From Periconia sp. R9002 (Eukaryota > Ascomycota > Dothideomycetes > Pleosporales > Periconiaceae), in the NCBI GenBank assembly GCA_023627715.1, contig JAMAHW010000016.1, positions 558,001 to 622,000 on the forward strand: a DNA stretch of 64,000 bases, in the 5' to 3' direction. The number at the start of each line of letters is the position of its first letter. Position 1 is the first letter of the stretch. The translations under genes were made by a program, and so were the position numbers. A model generated the notes under the pieces. The model saw only the letters and a list, made by a program, of their open reading frames with translations. It made no database searches and was not told where the DNA came from. This document shows, piece by piece, positions 21,156-32,613 of this stretch.

Positions 21156-22938
21156 ATGCCGACCGCTCATCTTTTGGACTATGTTGCCGGCAACGTTCGC
21201 TCTTTGGTGAATGCCATTGAGAAGGTTGGCTACACAGTGGAATGGGTCAAGTCACCCGCCGATGTCGCCACTGCAGAGGTACGAAATGCTATCTATTCTC
21301 GTACTGCCCACATTGATTGACCTCGGCTGATACAGTCGCACGCCTAGAAACTCATAATTCCCGGTGTGGGCCACTTTGGCCACTGTTTGTCCCAGCTCGA
21401 GAAGGCCGGTTACACTGGCCCCATCCGCGAACATATCAAAGCCGGCAAGCCCTTCATGGGGATATGTGTGGGATTGCAGGCACTTTTCGAGGGATCAGAG
21501 GAGGATGCGCAGGTTAAAGGACTGGGCTTAATTCCATACCGATTGCAGAAATTCCGGGACTCGGACAAGAGCGTACCTCACATTGGTTGGAACAGCGCAA
21601 ACACATCCCAGGTTGGAACGGTGACTGACAAGTCGTTCTATGGACTCCGCCCAAGTTCCAAATACTACTACGTCCACTCGTATGCTGCGCCGTATAGACA
21701 GGGAGAACTAGAAAAGGACGGCTGGACTGTGGCAACCGCGCGCTACGGCGACGAGGAGTTCGTGGGTGCTGTAGCCAGGGACAACGTTTTTGCAACTCAG
21801 TTTCACCCTGAGAAGAGCGGTGCCGCCGGCCTTCGTGTCCTCAAAGCTTTTCTCGATGGGACTAGGGTACAAACATTGGCCGAAACGCCATCAGTTGCCG
21901 CGTCTCGAGAAGGCTTAACCAGGCGAGTCATTGCATGTTTGGATGTGCGCACAAACGATCAAGGGGACCTCGTTGTGACCAAGGGCGATCAATACGACGT
22001 GCGTGAAAAGGATGGCGTGAGCAGCGGCGGTCAAGTACGCAACCTGGGAAAGCCTGTGGAGATGGCAAAAAAGTATTACGAACAGGGCGCAGACGAAGTG
22101 ACCTTTCTTAACATCACATCGTTCCGCAATTCCCCTATTGCCGATACACCTATGCTTGAAATTCTACGACGCACAAGTGAGACGGTCTTCGTGCCATTGA
22201 CAATAGGAGGTGGAATCAGAGATACAGTGGATGTAGACGGCACGGAAGTACCCGCCCTAGACATTGCAACCATGTACTTCAAATCTGGCGCCGACAAGGT
22301 GAGCATTGGGTCGGATGCAGTGACTGCTGCAGAAGAATACTATGCCCGAGGTTCGCAGTTAAGCGGGAAGACTGCCATTGAGACGATATCTGCTGCTTAT
22401 GGCAATCAAGCTGTTGTCGTTAGTGTGGACCCGCGAAGGGTATACGTTTCTTCGCCCGAGGCGACCAGTCATCACACCATCAAGACGAACACACCGGGGC
22501 CAAGTGGCGAACAGTACTGCTGGTACCAATGCACAATCAAGGGTGGCCGCGAGGGACGAGATTTTGACGTGCGGCAACTCGTCACTGCGGTGGAGGCTAT
22601 GGGTGCTGGGGAGATATTGCTCAATTGCATAGACAAGGATGGCACCAACAGCGGTTTTGACTTAGAGCTCATAAACGATGTCAAGGCAGCCATTAAGATC
22701 CCAGTGATTGCCAGCAGCGGGGCTGGCAACCCGGCACACTTTGAAGAGGTATTTGCGAAGACCTCAACAGACGCTGCCCTGGGAGCAGGCATGGTAAGTG
22801 ATGGAGTATTTGTTGACTTTCGTCTCGGCCAGGGCTAACGAGTCACAGTTTCACAGGGGAGAGTATACAGTCAAACAAGTGAAGGACTATTTACAGGAAT
22901 CACGCCAGTTGGTAAGACAATATGAAGAAGAAATATGA
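21156..22938 (+). CDS. HIS7: Imidazole glycerol phosphate synthase (HisH-HisF fusion)
   Basis: Bifunctional histidine-biosynthesis enzyme: the glutaminase half makes ammonia and the cyclase half uses it to turn PRFAR into IGP and AICAR. Three exons, 21156-21278, 21348-22793 and 22849-22938; 552 residues, the same length as yeast His7. The glutaminase domain has GVGHFGH, the nucleophile Cys in [14 protein letters not shown] (about residue 81) and the HPEKSG catalytic His/Glu (about 193). The HisF domain starts at [12 protein letters not shown] (about 233) and has [22 protein letters not shown] and the acid in [12 protein letters not shown]. The second exon begins at KLIIPGVG, after a TAG acceptor; an earlier CAG would bring in a stop. 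The ending VRQYEEEI is normal. Confidence 0.96.
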
Positions 22939-23126
22939 TGCCCGCCTTCCGGGCGGGTAAGATCTGCCTTTGTAGACTAGACACACTACCTTATAGACTT
23001 TTACCTACGAGAACCTTTTTGGTATCATCTAAACGCCGTGCATGAAGCAAAGAAAAAGAAATCCCCTCTCTCTTCTTACTATTTCCCCTAAAACGCCGTA
23101 TATGCAAGCTGTAATATGTCATTTTC

Positions 23127-24380
<1,254 letters not shown>

Positions 24381-24532
24381 GTGTCGCATCTCATCTACAC
24401 TACATTTACCCCCGTCCCGAGGCTAGCTGGGGTGAGTCGAGTCGTCGCGTCGCGACATCTTAACTACTGATTCTATGGACATGCATAGTACCAACATACA
24501 TGTTGATGACTTACATTACTTTATAATACTGC

Positions 24533-26364
24533 ATGCATTTCTCTGCATTACGGTTCGCGACGGCACTCATCCATCCTCCGCTTAAACTATCGGGTTTACC
24601 TCCGCTCCTTGCCCACCCCCATAGAGCAGCTTCTATACGCTTCCACCGTCGTTCTCAGTTCCACCCTCCACGCGAACGCAGTACCACTTCGATGGCCACC
24701 ATGGCCCGGAAATCTGCGAAATCGAAATCCAACGCATCACCATCGCCATCACCGCCGCCTGACGACTACAAACCCACCGCCAGTGGGAGGAAGCGCAAGG
24801 CAGGACCCATAGCAACGGTAGCCAAGCGCGTGCGCAAGACAGTCGTTCACACAGATAATGCAAGTGGCGATGAAGCAGCTCACCCCGCACCAAAAAGTCG
24901 GACTCGCAAGGTCAAGGTGGAGGAAGTCATGGTCGAGGAGCAGCATGTGGTGGAAGCCGGCGAAACCAAAAAGATGCCAAAGAGGCAGGGCAAGCAGAAA
25001 GCACAAGACCTGACACCTTTGGAGCAACGGACCGTGGGTAGTAAGTTACTGGTTGGCGCACATGTGAGCATCGCTGGAGGTAAGTGTTCCTTTCTCACAA
25101 AGCTTTGCACTCATCGTTTGCTCCATGTCACTCACTAATCATACATAAATAGGGCTCCACAATGCCGTTCCAAACGTGATGCACATAGGGTGAACAACAC
25201 CTACTCCTACGGCTTGTACATATTCTATACTAACGAAACCTATCTCAGTGCCAACGCTTTCGCTCTTTTCCTTAAGAATCAGCGTAAGTGGGACTCGCCA
25301 GACTTGGATCCCGACCACGCCGCCCTTTTCATCGAAGGTTGCAAAACCCACAACATTCATGCCAATGACTCTTGTGTTCCCCATGGTTCCTACCTGGTGA
25401 ACCTAGCCCATCCGGATGAATCGCGAAAGGCGCAAGCGTACAAGTCTTTCCACGAGTATGTTTTCCCGTGTACAAGTGTTGAAGTATTATCAGTACATCA
25501 CATACGCAGTGTGGCGTTTTGTGAATTTGATTATCCAATGAATTACTCCTGTTTGAGCTACACTGACTCTGGACCTACGAATTTAGTGATCTCACGCGTT
25601 GTCATACCCTTGGCATACAGTACTACAACTTCCATCCCGGAAACTTCAACGCTACAACGCGTGAAAACGGCATCCAGCTCATTGCCGAAGCCATCAATAA
25701 AGCGCACGAGGACCCTGCGACAGGCCGGGTTGTTCCTCTTTTAGAAACCATGGCCACATTGGGGAATACGATTGGAGGTACATTCCAAGACCTGGCAGAT
25801 ATCATTTCCCACGTGAAAGACAAAACTCGTGTTGGTGTTTGCCTAGACACTTGCCATGTCTTCGCTGCAGGCTATGATCTGCGAACCCCTGAAGCATATT
25901 CATCGACAATGAAGGAATTTGACGAAGTTATTGGTCTCAAATTTCTCAAGGCGCTTCATGTCAATGATAGCAAAGCGCCGCTAGCCTCCCACAGAGATCT
26001 GCACGCGAATATCGGTACTGGGTATCTGGGCCTGCGTTCCTTCCACAATCTCGTCAATGATGAACGCATTCACGGCTTGCCCATGATTCTAGAAACGCCT
26101 ATTGACACAAAGGACGCGAACGGCAAGAAAAAGGAAGATAAGGGCATCTGGGCTCGAGAAATAAAGCTGCTGGAGCAACTCGTAGGTATGGATGTGGACA
26201 GCGAACAATTTAAAACACGAGAAGAGGAATTAGAAAAAGTCGGAGTGAGCGAGCGTGAGCGTATAGGTGATCAGGTGAATCGCAAGAAGGCCCGAGACGC
26301 AGCACCAGAAAAGAAAGCTAAGGCAAAGAAGAAAGAGGCTGAATCTAGTGGTAGCGAAGCTTGA
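24533..26364 (+). CDS. APN1: AP endonuclease IV (Apn1), with possible mitochondrial form
   Basis: Metal-dependent endonuclease that cuts 5' to abasic sites in base-excision repair. Four exons: 24533 (or 24692)-25079, 25153-25189, 25249-25455 and 25587-26364. From the ATG at 24692 it has 469 residues; from the in-frame ATG at 24533 it has 522. The extra 53 residues (MHFSALRFATALIHPP...) are rich in Arg/His/Ser and lack acids, like a mitochondrial targeting sequence. The endonuclease IV core begins GAHVSIAGGLHNAV, continues with NAFALFLKNQRKW, DSCVPHGSYLVNLA and GVCLDTCHVFAAGYD, and has HVNDSKAPLASHRDLHANIG and MILETP with metal ligands. Both ends carry lysine-rich nuclear-type signals (GRKRKAG; KKAKAKKKEAE). 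It is divergent from DIM1. Confidence 0.93.
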
Positions 26365-27205
26365 TTACAGACTCCAATATTCGAACGAACATCCTGAGCT
26401 GAAGTACCATCCTTATGGGCTGTTCCTGTCTTCAATGTGGTATTTGGCGACCAAGATGTGTAGATTATAAGTTACGACGACTTTCGAATCTGGCACAGAA
26501 GCTTTCCATTCTAACACATGTCCACAATATCTGCAAACTTTGTTCAAAGTGCTATTTCCATTGGAGTCGTTCACCCTACGTTATTGGCAACATCTATGTT
26601 CCTGCCATATTGCGTTACCTTGCTACTAACTTGCTCTTATATACACCAATGTGCACATAGATATCCGTGTATGGACTCAAACCTTCCTCTAGTGAACACA
26701 TAAAAAGAAAGAAAATGTAGGGGGAAGAAGAAAAGGCAGTCTGGTAAAATGAACAGAACTTATGAAAGAACGAGAGATATAACGAGAACAGAATATACAC
26801 CCGATGAACAATCATGAACGGAGATCTGAAAATCAAATTTTGAACGGCAAAGACAGGAGTCTGACGGGGGTGTGAGAGACGTGTCAATTGACTGCATATA
26901 GATGCGATAATGAAAGAACATTCGTCGATTTTTACAGAAGGAAAGAGTGTACAATCTTCTATCTCGACATGTGGTCTGCTATTTCACCATTCTACCACTA
27001 TAGAGCAGTGATTCTAGTTGAATGCAGTTGAACGGAGCACCCAAAAAAAAACAAAGGTTCAAAGATGGTTAAACAAAAAAAAATGATAAAATAAAGAAAA
27101 GAAGAAAGAAACAGAGAGTATCCTAGGGAAATTGTGAAAATAGATGGAGAGAGGTAAAGCAGCGAGTCAAAAGTTCAAGAAATCTACACCAACCGGAAAA
27201 ATCGC
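26365..27205. other. Convergent intergenic region, A/T-rich
   Basis: Between the stop of APN1 and the stop of the C2H2-like gene. A-rich tracts (27040-27120, AAAAAAAACAAA type) and polyadenylation-like A/T stretches. No gene recognised. Confidence 0.5.
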
Positions 27206-27697
27206 TCACTCTCGTGAACCCGCTTTTTTCTCCGCACTCTTCTTCCCTTTCCTATCTCTCCTCTCTTTAGCCTTTTGGATATTCCAGAAATCCTCGCTTT
27301 CAATCCCATGAACCAATCTTTCATGCTCCGCCCTCTTATCTTTTCTTGCTCCAAAGCTCCATCCTCTTCCAACTCCCATACCCCGCCCACTGCTGGTCGT
27401 TCCACTCCTCTTTTGCACTCGCCCACTGCTCACTCCATCTTTGACTGTCAGATTGATGGTATTGGGAAGGACGGCGCTCGCGGCCGAAGGCCCATCAATT
27501 GAACGAGGGCACCCTGTTTGACGACAGTAAAAGTGCTCTCGTAGACCCGGTGTGTGTTGTTGAGTTATATGGCGGTATAAATCTGCTAAGCGTCCAAACG
27601 TTTTCGAGTTCGAACATGCTGGCTGCAGACAGGAGAACGTTTTATTGGAGAGAACCAGGCCAATTGCTGCGGATGGTGGAGATTTCGGGGAATCCAT
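27206..27697 (-). CDS. Small C2H2-like zinc finger hypothetical protein
   Basis: The conservative start ATG at 27697 (MDSPKSPPSAAIG) gives 163 residues; in-frame ATGs also occur at 27823 and 27910, which would add Ser/Pro-rich sequence. The first finger is clear: C-LQPA-C, then RLADLYRHITQQH (C-x4-C-x13-H-x4-H). A second half-finger FYCRQTGC is followed by a long insertion (Gly/Arg/Ser-rich, GRGMGVGRGW) before KRAEHERLVHG, which could give the two histidines. The C-terminus is strongly basic (KERRDRKGKKSAEKKAGSRE). Small fungal proteins with this split-finger layout exist; function unknown. It is convergent with APN1. The coding strand is supported by the spacing of the zinc ligands. Confidence 0.55.
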   Translation of the reverse strand: MDSPKSPPSAAIGLVLSNKTFSCLQPACSNSKTFGRLADLYRHITQQHTPGLREHFYCRQTGCPRSIDGPSAASAVLPNTINLTVKDGVSSGRVQKRSGTTSSGRGMGVGRGWSFGARKDKRAEHERLVHGIESEDFWNIQKAKERRDRKGKKSAEKKAGSRE

Positions 27698-27910
27698 TGT
27701 GGGGGTGTTTGGTGCTGGGAGTGGCGAAGTTAGAGATGAGCTTGGGGAGACGTGGGGGGATACTGGTGGCCGCAATGTGATGAAAAAAGAAGGGAGACAG
27801 TGGAAGCATATGGGAGGTGACATACTGATAGAAGCAGAGGCATCTTGTGCGGTTTGAGGTGGGTTCGATATGGTCGTGGTAAATGGTGCGATACTAGGAT
27901 GGTATATCAT

Positions 27911-29074
27911 GTTAGCTCTTATGGGAGTCCGGATGCGCAAGCGTTAGGCGACAGGCGTTAGGCGAGTGGACAAAGAGAGGCAAATAAACTTACTGCGAAG
28001 AGTGCATCGGGGAGAAGTCTGGACGGGGAAAATTTGCGTGCGCAGGAGATAGCATCATCAAGGAGCCACTCTGAGAATCGTAAGGCTGATGAGAGCTTTT
28101 TGTGCCACGTCAGATAGTGTAGTGGAAAGCGCGAACCAAAATTATAACTCAATCCCGGGTCCAGAACGATTTTGTTGTAGGCCAAAATGTGTGTAGATGT
28201 TGCTCAAAATGCGATGGATGCAGATAGGCGATGTTGTGGAAGAAGAACCGTTTATTGTGAGCTTAGATATGGATGCCTGGGACTAGTGGCCGATTTTTTT
28301 GATAGAAACAACATAGTATTTTTCTTCTCTTCCATGGCTTTGGCTAGTGTGTTTCCATTATTCCTACTCTGGCATATATGTTGTGATCATGCAAATTTAG
28401 ACCCCGAAATGCCGAATCCTATTAGGCCATCTTGGATCGTAAATGCTGGGAGAACTATAACATGGTTCCAAGGTAGGTCCGGCACGTGAAGAACCCGCAA
28501 AGCCAGATTTTTCCACGTTAAATGGCCTACTGAGATCAATGTGATGCCCTCTGTCGGTACCGCATGCAAGTGGCCGGAATTAGGCTCCCGGGAAAACAGT
28601 TGGTAATGATGCAAACGACCACTGATAAAAAAGAATTTTACCGACCTGTATAAAGTAACGCGAAATATGGACAGCCTTGTGCGGGCGCTCAACTCAAGAA
28701 CGTGCGGGGGCCCAATATTAGGAGGTAGCAATGTGTAGTCTGTTGTCCATACACCGGCTTCCAGTGATGACGGTACCGTCAGTTTGAGTGGTGCTCGGAT
28801 CCAATTCCATCGTGTTGGGACATATTTGCTAGCATCAAGGGGAAAGATCATCACCACCAACCAGGAAAGCAGCAATTTCGACCTATCCTTAGAGGATGTT
28901 AGTAGAGTGATCCGCGTGAAGACTCTACATAGAACACTCGATCAGGTTAGTGACCAGATGTGTATGGCATGTACCGTAGGTATGTGATTGTAATCTTTGA
29001 ATTTTGTCGATTATCACCATGCTCGGACCATTCCGGACTTATCACCAGGAGTTTTGATGCAGTAAAGAGGTGGT
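27911..29074. other. Intergenic region, no confident gene
   Basis: About 1.2 kb. An open frame on the minus strand (28387-28875) is hydrophobic but matches nothing I know. Near 28110-28165 a TAGTGTAGTGG sequence resembles a tRNA A-box, but no complete cloverleaf can be drawn. Confidence 0.4.
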
Positions 29075-29572
29075 TTATGTCACTACCTGCTTCACTTTTT
29101 CCTTGTGACATTTCCGAGGAACAACCTGGAAAGATGGATAACAGCTGCTTAGTTAGGAAAGAAACGTTACATTAGCTCCAGTTGCAATCTTGGATTCCCT
29201 TGACATGATAGCATCTCACTCAACTTCTATGACTGTAGGAAGTGGGACTTACCCTATGGAGTCTTTTGTGGTCTCCGACGATGACGACGGCGCCGCACAA
29301 TTTTCGCAGCCGTTGCTGTTGTATCCGAAGCTTCCGTCCAGACGCATCGTGCTCGTTCGGCTAACACATGGCTCTGAAAAGACCGTTGATTGTTGCGTAA
29401 TAGGGTTGAACGGCTCACATGTGGGCCAGGGTGGCAGTGGATTTTGACCGGTGTATTGCTGAGAGATACTGTTGTACTGTTGAGGAACCGATACGAGGAA
29501 CTCATTCTGGTTCAGGTCTTCGAGGTGTTGGCTGTCAGTGTCATGTAGGTTGGGATAATAGAACTGCTCCAT
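29075..29572 (-). CDS. Hypothetical Gln/Ser-rich protein (two-exon model)
   Basis: Exon 1 (29572-29253) opens with ATG at 29572 (MEQFYYPNLH) and is rich in Gln, Ser, Pro and Asn, with a CENC pair near the end. A good GTAAGT donor follows. The best acceptor I can place (CTAACTAAG, with the branch sequence overlapping it) gives exon 2, 29147-29075, ending in a basic segment (PRKCHKEKVKQ), for a total of 130 residues. No domain, signal peptide or membrane segment is seen. The second exon is uncertain, and the gene might continue differently to the left. It could be a species-restricted orphan. Confidence 0.3.
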
Positions 29573-30111
29573 GAGTAAATGGGGAGGGTTTTCGAAATGG
29601 GATATTGTGAAGCTGTACTGGGTTCGATGGAATGGAGGTCTTAGATTGGTTTAAGTTTAGTGGCAAGAAGCAGTTTATGTAGACTCGTTCATCACATGTT
29701 TGTAAGGACAGCATGAACTCGCTCAACGGTTGGCTCGTTTTTCGTGCGATTATTCGAGCAGGCTGAAAGTAGGCAAACGTTGGATGCCACACCACCCAAC
29801 AGACTGTGCCTCGTATTCCTACAACGATGCATGCGGGGTAGACTGCTTCGTCTCCGACTCCCAGGCTGTGGTTGGCGGCATATACGTACGGACGCGTCCG
29901 CCTCACTCTTTCTTTCCCGGCCGAAAAGCACAGCCCCTGCGCTTCATGCACATCATAAACAATCTGTCTATTCTCTCGAACCTATCCATTCACTTGATCG
30001 CTTGCTGGATATGAGCCTGTACGTACATGCCTCCCAGAATCATTGCCCTGGAAAAATAGAAAATGTCTTTTGTGAAGGTGGGGGAGAGAGGGCCACCTGT
30101 TTCTGTGGCTC
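29573..30111. other. Intergenic region
   Basis: Upstream of the Gln-rich frame and downstream of AIP1. Open frames on both strands at 29541-30115 overlap in different frames without family features. Nothing else seen. Confidence 0.45.
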
Positions 30112-32243
30112 TTAGTCCTCCATCTTCCAAACTTTGACAGTCGCGTCGCCTCCGGTCGATAAGATCTTTTTTCCAGCGTTTTCCCACGCCACTCCAGTCA
30201 CACCATCTTTATGCGCATTCACTGCTTTGATTCGCTTGCCAGGGTCTTCTACGCTCCATGCCATAACATTCGTGTCGAGCGAGCCACTTGCAGTGTACTT
30301 TTCCGACTCATCCCAATCAAGAGAGGTCACACGCGCTGTATGGGCAGACCATCGGTCTGTAATGAGTTTCCACTCACCGGACGTGTTGAAAGCGTAGATC
30401 TTGCCGTTGTTTGCACCCACAGCCAGTTTCTCACCGGATCCTGAAAAGGCAAGTGCGGAAATGGGAGCAGTTGCACGACGCAACTCGATACCGGCGTCCC
30501 TCAGATCAGTGCCCGAAAGTGTATAGATGTGTACTAGTTTATCGTCTCCTCCGACGGCAACGTTTGTACCATGTGTAGCGATACACGTAGGGACATACTT
30601 GACAGGGAACGCACTTATTTGCTTGCCCTTTGAGTAAACCATTATCGAATCAGATGACGCGATAAGAACAACATCTGATGTTGAAGCGATACCCTTAGGC
30701 TGAAATTTAAGCTGTGCTGCAGTGCCCGTGAAGATTTTGCTCGGGACAGATACCGACCGAAGGGTATCGTCCCAGCCAACCGTGAAAACTTCAGCCTCAT
30801 TCTTAGAATTAGAGGCAGTAATGCCTGCCACGTAGTTTGAATGGGTTTCGCCGTCGACTTTCTCCGCAACTCCGGAATCCACATCCCATGCTAAGACACG
30901 TCCTTCATAGCTACCTGTGAAAAAGGTGGACCCGGAGATGCCAGCAGCGGTGATGTTCTTTTGGTGACCGTGGACAACACGTGACGGCTTGGGGTTCCCA
31001 TCAACGAGATAATTGAGATTTCCCTCGAGATCCACACTGATGATCAAACCGTCGCTACGGCCGCTTGGCCAGACCACACCGACCTGCTGATCCGGTATAC
31101 TGGGCACACCTTCATCTCCCATTCTCCATGATTGGACAGTCTTGCCAGCTTCCGGATCCCATATACGCACCGTTTGATCAGCACTTGCTGTCACCTAAGC
31201 CGTGAAAGAAAGTCAGTAAAATCCACTGTGAGTATTTACATAAGCCACGAAAGCCGCAAAACGCCATGCTAGGTGCACATAAAACAAACTCACAAATCGA
31301 CGAGAATCTTTGGCCCAGGAAACACCAAAGATACTCCCTGTATGTTCACCGGCACCTATTTCTCCTTTTGGGTCACCTGTCTTGCCATCGTATAACCAAA
31401 TGCGCTTATCTGCTCCGACCGAAACAAATAGACTACCGTCTGGCGAGAAAGCAGTTCCAAACACGAAGCGGTTATGCTGACCCCTGAGACTAGTATTGAA
31501 CTTAAATGGCGCCCCATGATAAAAGACAAGACTAGTATCATCAGATCCTGTGACAGCACGGAATGGCCTTTGCTGTCGAAGAGAGACGGTATTGATCTGC
31601 GACGAATGCCCTGCCCACTTCTCAGTGTCCACATTTGTACGTGCAACGGGGTTCCAGAAGCTTCATTTCTTGTACGTCTTCATTCACTGAATTGCTGTTC
31701 TTTTTCCTTGCTCATTTCGTCTTGGCAGAACGGATCAATATTCCACTTACCGGATATTTCTCCGCAAGAATTACCACTGTCAGCTGTCACGAAGTGGCCG
31801 AACCGCTCTTTCCCATCTCCTACGGCAACAATGCGCTGAGAATCTCCGTCCCACGCAATATCGTTTATTTTTCCGGCGATTATATGATATTCGCCTTTCG
31901 TAGCACCTTCTCCTACACAATCCCAAACTCTGACGGAGCCCGAGACATCTCCTGATGCAACATAATAGCCACTCGGAGCAAATCTGGCAACTGTAGTTTG
32001 TGCGGTGTGCTGGGTGTACTGCTTGCTAATGGCAGGATTGTCGATGGATCGCAAGAATACGGATTTACCCGAAGCGTACGCGATACGCTCTCCTTTTGGA
32101 TCTGAGGAGAGGGGAGTCGGTGTTCCTCGTGCGGTAGTCGGAGAGGCGGCGTAGATGGCGTCTAGGCATCGGCGTTAGTTGGGGATGTTGAGCAAGTTGT
32201 GTCGGTTGTTGTTGCAATGGGACGAACCAGAGATGAGAGACAT
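30112..32243 (-). CDS. AIP1: Actin-interacting protein 1 (WD-repeat, WDR1 family)
   Basis: WD-repeat protein that works with cofilin to take apart actin filaments at cortical patches. Four exons: 32243-32228, 32161-31751, 31610-31294 and 31194-30112; 608 residues, near yeast Aip1 (615). Exon 1 encodes only MSLIS and part of the next codon; joined, it reads MSLISDAIYAASPTTARGTP, the family start. WD units recognisable include GSVRVWDCVGEG, FRAVTGSDDTSLVFYHGAPF, GADKRIWLYDGKTG, SADQTVRIWDPEAGK, GSLDTNVMAWSVEDP and the final GDATVKVWKMED. The frame is kept across all introns. It is divergent from CHL1 with 370 bases between starts. Confidence 0.94.
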
Positions 32244-32613
32244 TGCGCGTATGGCCGTATACCCGTAAGTGTGTAAGAGGGCCGAGATTCGTTGCGCACT
32301 GGGTGTATCAATGTGGTATGTCTGCGAAATGTGGGGGATGTTGGCTATGTTTACTTGCCCGCCCCGCTGTTCAGCCACAGTTGAGGATGTGGCTGGGGCG
32401 CGGGATGTGGCGCGTAAGTATCGCGTGTTTTGTACTGTATCTGGAACATGGCACCCAGGAAACGCAGCATAGCAAGGATTGCTTACCTAGTTGAACGACT
32501 TTCCATGTCGCTGTCTTGACCATTCCATTTGGTTTTACTCTAGCAGAACGACCAGTTGGCCGGTTGCAGCATCGCTTATAGTCCATCAACCAATAGAAGA
32601 AACCAACCACATA
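32244..32613. promoter_or_regulatory. Divergent promoter AIP1/CHL1
   Basis: 370 bases between the AIP1 and CHL1 start codons. No TATA box; it contains ACCAATAGAA about 20 bases before the CHL1 ATG, a CCAAT-like core too close to the start to be an obvious CCAAT box, and G/C-rich sequence near 32360-32410. Confidence 0.4.

Noticed and set aside
22921..22970. GCCCGCCTTCCGGGCGGG-like hairpin after HIS7 as a terminator
   Set aside because: Bacterial-type terminators are not used by RNA polymerase II; the small palindrome is probably incidental.
27911..28200. tRNA-like A-box TAGTGTAGTGG near 28117
   Set aside because: No anticodon stem or T stem can be paired, and the expected B-box is poor.
28387..28875. 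162-codon hydrophobic frame on the minus strand
   Set aside because: Composition is not typical of membrane proteins; no motif, and it overlaps other random frames.
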